NCBI RefSeq assembly: GCF_016219575.1
Contig: NZ_JACRMG010000010.1
Location: 83,858-147,857 of the forward strand
Direction of reading: 5' to 3'
DNA: 64,000 bases
From: Bradyrhizobium sp.
GTDB lineage: Bacteria > Pseudomonadota > Alphaproteobacteria > Rhizobiales > Xanthobacteraceae
Part shown: positions 61,372-64,000 of the stretch, one piece after another
Position numbering within the stretch: position 1 is the first letter of the stretch
Layout of the letters: each line of letters starts with the position of its first letter
Position numbers and translations under genes: made by a program
The notes under the pieces: model-generated
Databases searched by the model: none
What the model was told of the DNA's origin: nothing
What the model saw: the letters and a program-made list of their open reading frames with translations, nothing else

Positions 61372-62160
61372 TTAATTCAGCGCCGCCCGCTTCGCCTTTG
61401 GCTGCGCCGTCACCTTCGGCGCGACCGTGATGGCGGGCGGCAGCTCGCGCACATCGACTGCCGGCACTTCCGCATTCACCTCCGCGCTGACCGGCGCGAC
61501 TTTCATTTCGCCGAGCCGTGCCCGGACTTCGGCGGTCAGGCCGGGATAGGAAGCCACCGGCGTGAATTCTGCGGTCTGGTCGTTGCCGACGCGGATGCCG
61601 GAATAGGCCACCAGCCCGCTGGTGGTCGCGACCACGTCGCCCGGTCGCAGCGAGCCGTCGAGCGAAATGTCGATCGGCGCAAGCCCGCCGGGATTCCGGC
61701 CGTTGCAGGTGCAGTCGGCGCGCAGCGCCTTGCGGTAGGCAAAGGCGTTTTCGCTGTTGGCGTAGCGCTCGCCATTGGCCGAGGTGGCGTAGTCGATATT
61801 GCTGCCGAAATAGACCTTGGTGGCGCTCGCCGGGCAGAAGGCCTGGCAGAGCTGCGCCGGCGTGGCGTTGCCGCGGGCGTTCACCTGAAAATACTTGCCG
61901 TCACAGCCGCGCACGCAAAAGGCAGGGCCGGAGCCCGCCACGCGCGGCGCCGGTGCGGTCTGTTGGAGGCCGAAGGGGTCAGCAAAGAAGCTCGCCTGCG
62001 GCGGCGCCGCCTGGCGCGCCTGCTGTTTCTGGCCGAAGAAGAAGTCGAACAGGCCTTCGGCGAGCGCGGCATCCGGCACGGTGAGCGCGGCGCCGGCAAA
62101 GACGGCGGCAGCCAGCAGCGCCCGGCGCTGCCGCAGCCGGAAAGTCAACTCTGTACGCAA
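61372..62160 (-). CDS. Exported DUF2865 domain protein
   Basis: A 262-residue protein with a signal peptide (residues about 1-34, ending ALA). The next region includes FDFFFGQKQQARQ, then the Cys-rich DUF2865 core (FCVRGCDGKYFQVN, QLCQAFCPASATKVYFGSNI, ADCTCNGRNPGGLAPIDISL). DUF2865 is common in Bradyrhizobium and relatives, of unknown function, with six conserved cysteines suggesting disulfides. The C-terminal 50 residues are Pro/Val/Lys-rich. Confidence 0.85.
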   Translation of the reverse strand: MRTELTFRLRQRRALLAAAVFAGAALTVPDAALAEGLFDFFFGQKQQARQAAPPQASFFADPFGLQQTAPAPRVAGSGPAFCVRGCDGKYFQVNARGNATPAQLCQAFCPASATKVYFGSNIDYATSANGERYANSENAFAYRKALRADCTCNGRNPGGLAPIDISLDGSLRPGDVVATTSGLVAYSGIRVGNDQTAEFTPVASYPGLTAEVRARLGEMKVAPVSAEVNAEVPAVDVRELPPAITVAPKVTAQPKAKRAALN

Positions 62161-62286
62161 CGCTTACTCCACCCGACGCAACACAACGCAACAAGCCGAG
62201 GCGAATACGCGCCTCCAGCGAAGATTCACCATACCGGGGGATGGTAAATGAGAGGTGTGCGGGAAGGTCGCTGGCGCTCTTTCTTC

Positions 62287-62460
62287 ACCTCTCCCCGCCT
62301 GCGGGGAGAGGTCGGATTGCATGAAATGCAATCCGGGTGAGGGGGAACAGGTCTATCGATGGACACCGCGCGCGGAGAGAAGCCCCTCACCCTCGCTCTC
62401 CCCGCATCCGCCTTCGCCCGAAGGCGGGCTTCGGCGGACAAGAGAGCGGGGAGAGGGAGG
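62287..62460. repeat. Composite palindromic repeat (CTCCCCGC type), second copy
   Basis: Related to 9893-10034: CACCTCTCCCCGCCTGCGGG with GGATTGCATGAAATGCAATCC next to GGGTGAGGGGG. A second half, CCTCACCCTCGCTCTCCCCGC, pairs with GAGCGGGGAGAGGGAGG. It lies between the DUF2865 gene and pyrE. Confidence 0.7.
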
Positions 62461-62468
62461 AGAGACTG

Positions 62469-63032
62469 TCACCCCTTCAGGAATTCACCCGCCTTGTAGA
62501 GCGCGCGGAACGGCAGCCCGGCTTCGGCAAACGCTTCCGTCGCGCCTTCCTCGCGGTCGACCATGGTGAAGACCAGCGCGACCACGCCGCCGGCCTCGCG
62601 CACGGCTTCCGCCGCCTTCAGTGCCGAGCCGCCGGTCGTGGTGACGTCCTCGACGATGACGATGCGCTTGCCCTGCAATGTCTCGCCCTTGGCAAGGCCC
62701 TCCACCGCGAGCCGCGCACCATGCTCCTTCGGCTTCTTGCGCACGAAGAACGCCGCGATCGGGTGGCCCTTCAGCCAAGAGAGCTGCGCGATTGCGCCTG
62801 CCAGTGGGACGGCGCCCATCTCGAGCCCGCCGACGAAGTCGAGCTTGTCGTCCTTCAGCGCCTCATAGGTCAGCTCCGCCAGCAGCGCCGCGCCCTCGGG
62901 GTCGAGCATGGTGGGCTTGAGATTGAAATAGAAGTCGCTCTTGCGGCCCGAGGCGAGCGTGATCTCGCCGCGCCCGAAGGAACGCTTGCGGATGATTTCG
63001 GCGAGGCGGGCGCGGGAAGCTGATTTGGACAC
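62469..63032 (-). CDS. pyrE: Orotate phosphoribosyltransferase
   Basis: A 187-residue cytosolic enzyme of pyrimidine synthesis that joins orotate and PRPP to make orotidine-5-phosphate. The PRPP motif is [18 protein letters not shown] near residue 107, and [20 protein letters not shown] and [11 protein letters not shown] are conserved substrate segments. GTG 63032 is used: GGAAAAC lies upstream, and the usual family start [13 protein letters not shown] follows. A longer frame to 63110 lacks support. Confidence 0.94.
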   Translation of the reverse strand: MSKSASRARLAEIIRKRSFGRGEITLASGRKSDFYFNLKPTMLDPEGAALLAELTYEALKDDKLDFVGGLEMGAVPLAGAIAQLSWLKGHPIAAFFVRKKPKEHGARLAVEGLAKGETLQGKRIVIVEDVTTTGGSALKAAEAVREAGGVVALVFTMVDREEGATEAFAEAGLPFRALYKAGEFLKG

Positions 63033-63224
63033 GATGTTTTCCGGCTGTTTCGGGGTGGCGCAATTTATCGGCGGCGTCAGGCACATTCCAGCCCGATTAG
63101 GCCCCATCAACAGCGGGCAAAACGAAGCAGGCCGTTTCGGAAGTGCACCCCCGCGCGGCCGCGCCTTGTAAGGCCGGCCGGTTCCGGGCTAGGGGAGGCA
63201 CAAACATCTGTGGGGGAAGCGGAA

Positions 63225-63851
63225 ATGACCATCGAGCTCCATACCTGGAACACGCCGAACGGCCGCAAGATCTCGGTCGCGCTGGAGGAGATGGGGCTGC
63301 CCTACAAGGTGATCCCGGTGAACATCAGCAAGGGCGAGCAGATGGCGCCGGCGTTTCTCGAGATCAGCCCGAACAACAAGATCCCGGCCATCGTCGATCC
63401 CGACGGCCCGGACGGCAAGCGCGTCAGTGTCTTCGAGTCCGGCGCGATCCTGCTCTATCTCGGCGAGAAGACCGGAAAATTCCTGCCCAAGCCGCTGATC
63501 GAGCGCATCCCGGTCTATGAATGGCTGATGTGGCAGATGGGCGGCTTCGGCCCGATGCCAGGCCAGGTGCACCATTTCATCGCGCTGGAGAACGAGCAGG
63601 ACCGCGCCTATGGCCTGAAGCGCTACATGGCGGAGACGCGCCGGCTCTATGACGTGCTCAACAAGCGCCTCGCCAAGCACGAATTCGTCGCCGGCCCGCT
63701 GTCGGTCGCCGACTTCGCCATCCTCGGCTGGGCCTGGCGTCATCCGCGCCACAAGGTCGAGCTGAAGGATTTCCCCAATGTCGAGCGCTGGTACAACCAG
63801 CTGATGGCCCGTCCGGCCACCAAGCGCGGCATGGAAGCGAAGCTGGATTGA
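63225..63851 (+). CDS. Glutathione S-transferase family protein (YfcG/YghU-like)
   Basis: A 208-residue cytosolic protein. The N-terminal thioredoxin fold begins IELHTWNTPNGRKISVALEE, where Thr-Pro-Asn replaces the usual catalytic Tyr/Ser, as in the nu-class disulfide-reductase GSTs YfcG and YghU; NKIPAIVDPDG and FESGAILLYLGEK are the glutathione site. The C-terminal helical domain covers about 90-208 (LSVADFAILGWAWRHPRHKV). ATG 63225 has GGGGGAAGCGGAA upstream; a GTG at 63210 is less likely. Confidence 0.92.
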   Translation: MTIELHTWNTPNGRKISVALEEMGLPYKVIPVNISKGEQMAPAFLEISPNNKIPAIVDPDGPDGKRVSVFESGAILLYLGEKTGKFLPKPLIERIPVYEWLMWQMGGFGPMPGQVHHFIALENEQDRAYGLKRYMAETRRLYDVLNKRLAKHEFVAGPLSVADFAILGWAWRHPRHKVELKDFPNVERWYNQLMARPATKRGMEAKLD

Positions 63852-63852
63852 T

Positions 63853-63873
63853 TGACCTCACCCTCTCCCCTTG
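63853..63873 (+). repeat. Interrupted CTCCCC-type repeat at IS boundary
   Basis: TGACCTCACCCTCTCCCCTTG begins like the right half of the 62287-62460 element, but the pairing arm is absent because insertion-sequence-like DNA follows from about 63875. Confidence 0.5.
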
Positions 63874-63874
63874 T

Positions 63875-64000
63875 GGGCCTGTTGCGTAATTCGGCGATTG
63901 TGATTCTCTGAGACGTGGCCTTGGGAGATCGCGATGGCAGTGAAGCAGACCGGACAACCGAGCTTTATGGAAGTGCTATTGCCGAAGGGGGCGGGGGCCA
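63875..64000 (+). mobile_element. Left end of an insertion sequence, cut by window edge
   Basis: GGGCCTGTTGCGTAATTCGG resembles the terminal inverted repeat of IS5-like elements (GxGCCTGTTGCGTAA). An ORF begins 59 bases inside. The right end lies outside the window, so family and target duplication cannot be confirmed. Confidence 0.6.
63934..64000 (+). CDS. Transposase, N-terminal fragment
   Basis: The ATG at 63934 is preceded by TGGGAGATCGCG as ribosome-binding site. The 22 visible codons read MAVKQTGQPSFMEVLLPKGA, then GA, similar to the N-termini of IS5-like transposases I recall (KQTGQxSFVEA). The gene runs off the window end. The assignment depends on the adjacent terminal repeat. Confidence 0.5.
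   Translation, partial: MAVKQTGQPSFMEVLLPKGAGA

Overview
The window is high-GC (clearly above 60% by eye) alphaproteobacterial chromosome. The chvI-chvG-hprK-EIIA-HPr cluster beside pckA, the short alphaproteobacterial HprK, the DUF2865, DUF3147, DUF6064 and DUF1801 proteins, and abundant short palindromic intergenic repeats that read as 'AGLVPAIH' when translated all point to Bradyrhizobium or a close relative in the Nitrobacteraceae. I found no rRNA, tRNA or CRISPR array.

Layout. 1-4.5 kb: 3' end of a chromate transporter gene, two small membrane-protein genes, a two-barrel porin and a small exported protein. 4.5-9.9 kb: a transport and catabolism locus in which a creatininase-family hydrolase gene diverges from a tightly overlapping ABC transporter (binding protein, ATPase, permease), D-2-hydroxyacid dehydrogenase and double Inh-domain protein operon. 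10-15.6 kb: a small Cys-rich exported protein, an AraC/TPR regulator divergent from a DUF3455-methyltransferase-MFS run, and a small convergent ORF. 15.7-23.3 kb: a secreted Sel1-metacaspase, a methyltransferase, RadC, a Tat-exported metallo-beta-lactamase-fold hydrolase, and an overlapping caspase plus alpha/beta-hydrolase gene pair that looks compositionally foreign. 23.3-31.3 kb: methionine aminopeptidase, MscS channel, K+/H+ antiporter, dodecin, modABC and MepA. 31.5-36 kb: L,D-transpeptidase, a PAS-GGDEF-EAL protein, and a GIY-YIG nuclease gene surrounded by five copies of one palindromic repeat. 36-46 kb: chemoreceptor, acyl-CoA dehydrogenase-like enzyme, MFS transporter, LepA, GT39-like glycosyltransferase, SDR. 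45.5-55 kb: PTS/HprK/ChvGI signalling cluster, HugZ, an exported TPR-CHAT protease-like protein and pckA. 55-64 kb: arginase, thioesterase, glycogen phosphorylase, an SMR efflux protein, small proteins, PyrE, a glutathione transferase and the left end of an insertion sequence.

How the genes work together. The ChvGI two-component system, HprK and the truncated PTS (EIIA-Man type plus HPr) are probably one carbon/envelope signalling unit, with pckA (gluconeogenesis) nearby as a plausible target. The modABC genes form a molybdate importer. The two observations most worth following are the GIY-YIG gene inside a dense cluster of its apparent companion palindromes, which may be a REP-mobilising nuclease system, and the caspase/hydrolase pair, which may be a protease-triggered lipase or esterase effector module. 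Small exported proteins with twin CX3C cysteine spacing are a third unusual item. Start codons were chosen from visible ribosome-binding sequences and family lengths. All family names come from recognition of the translated sequence, not from searches.
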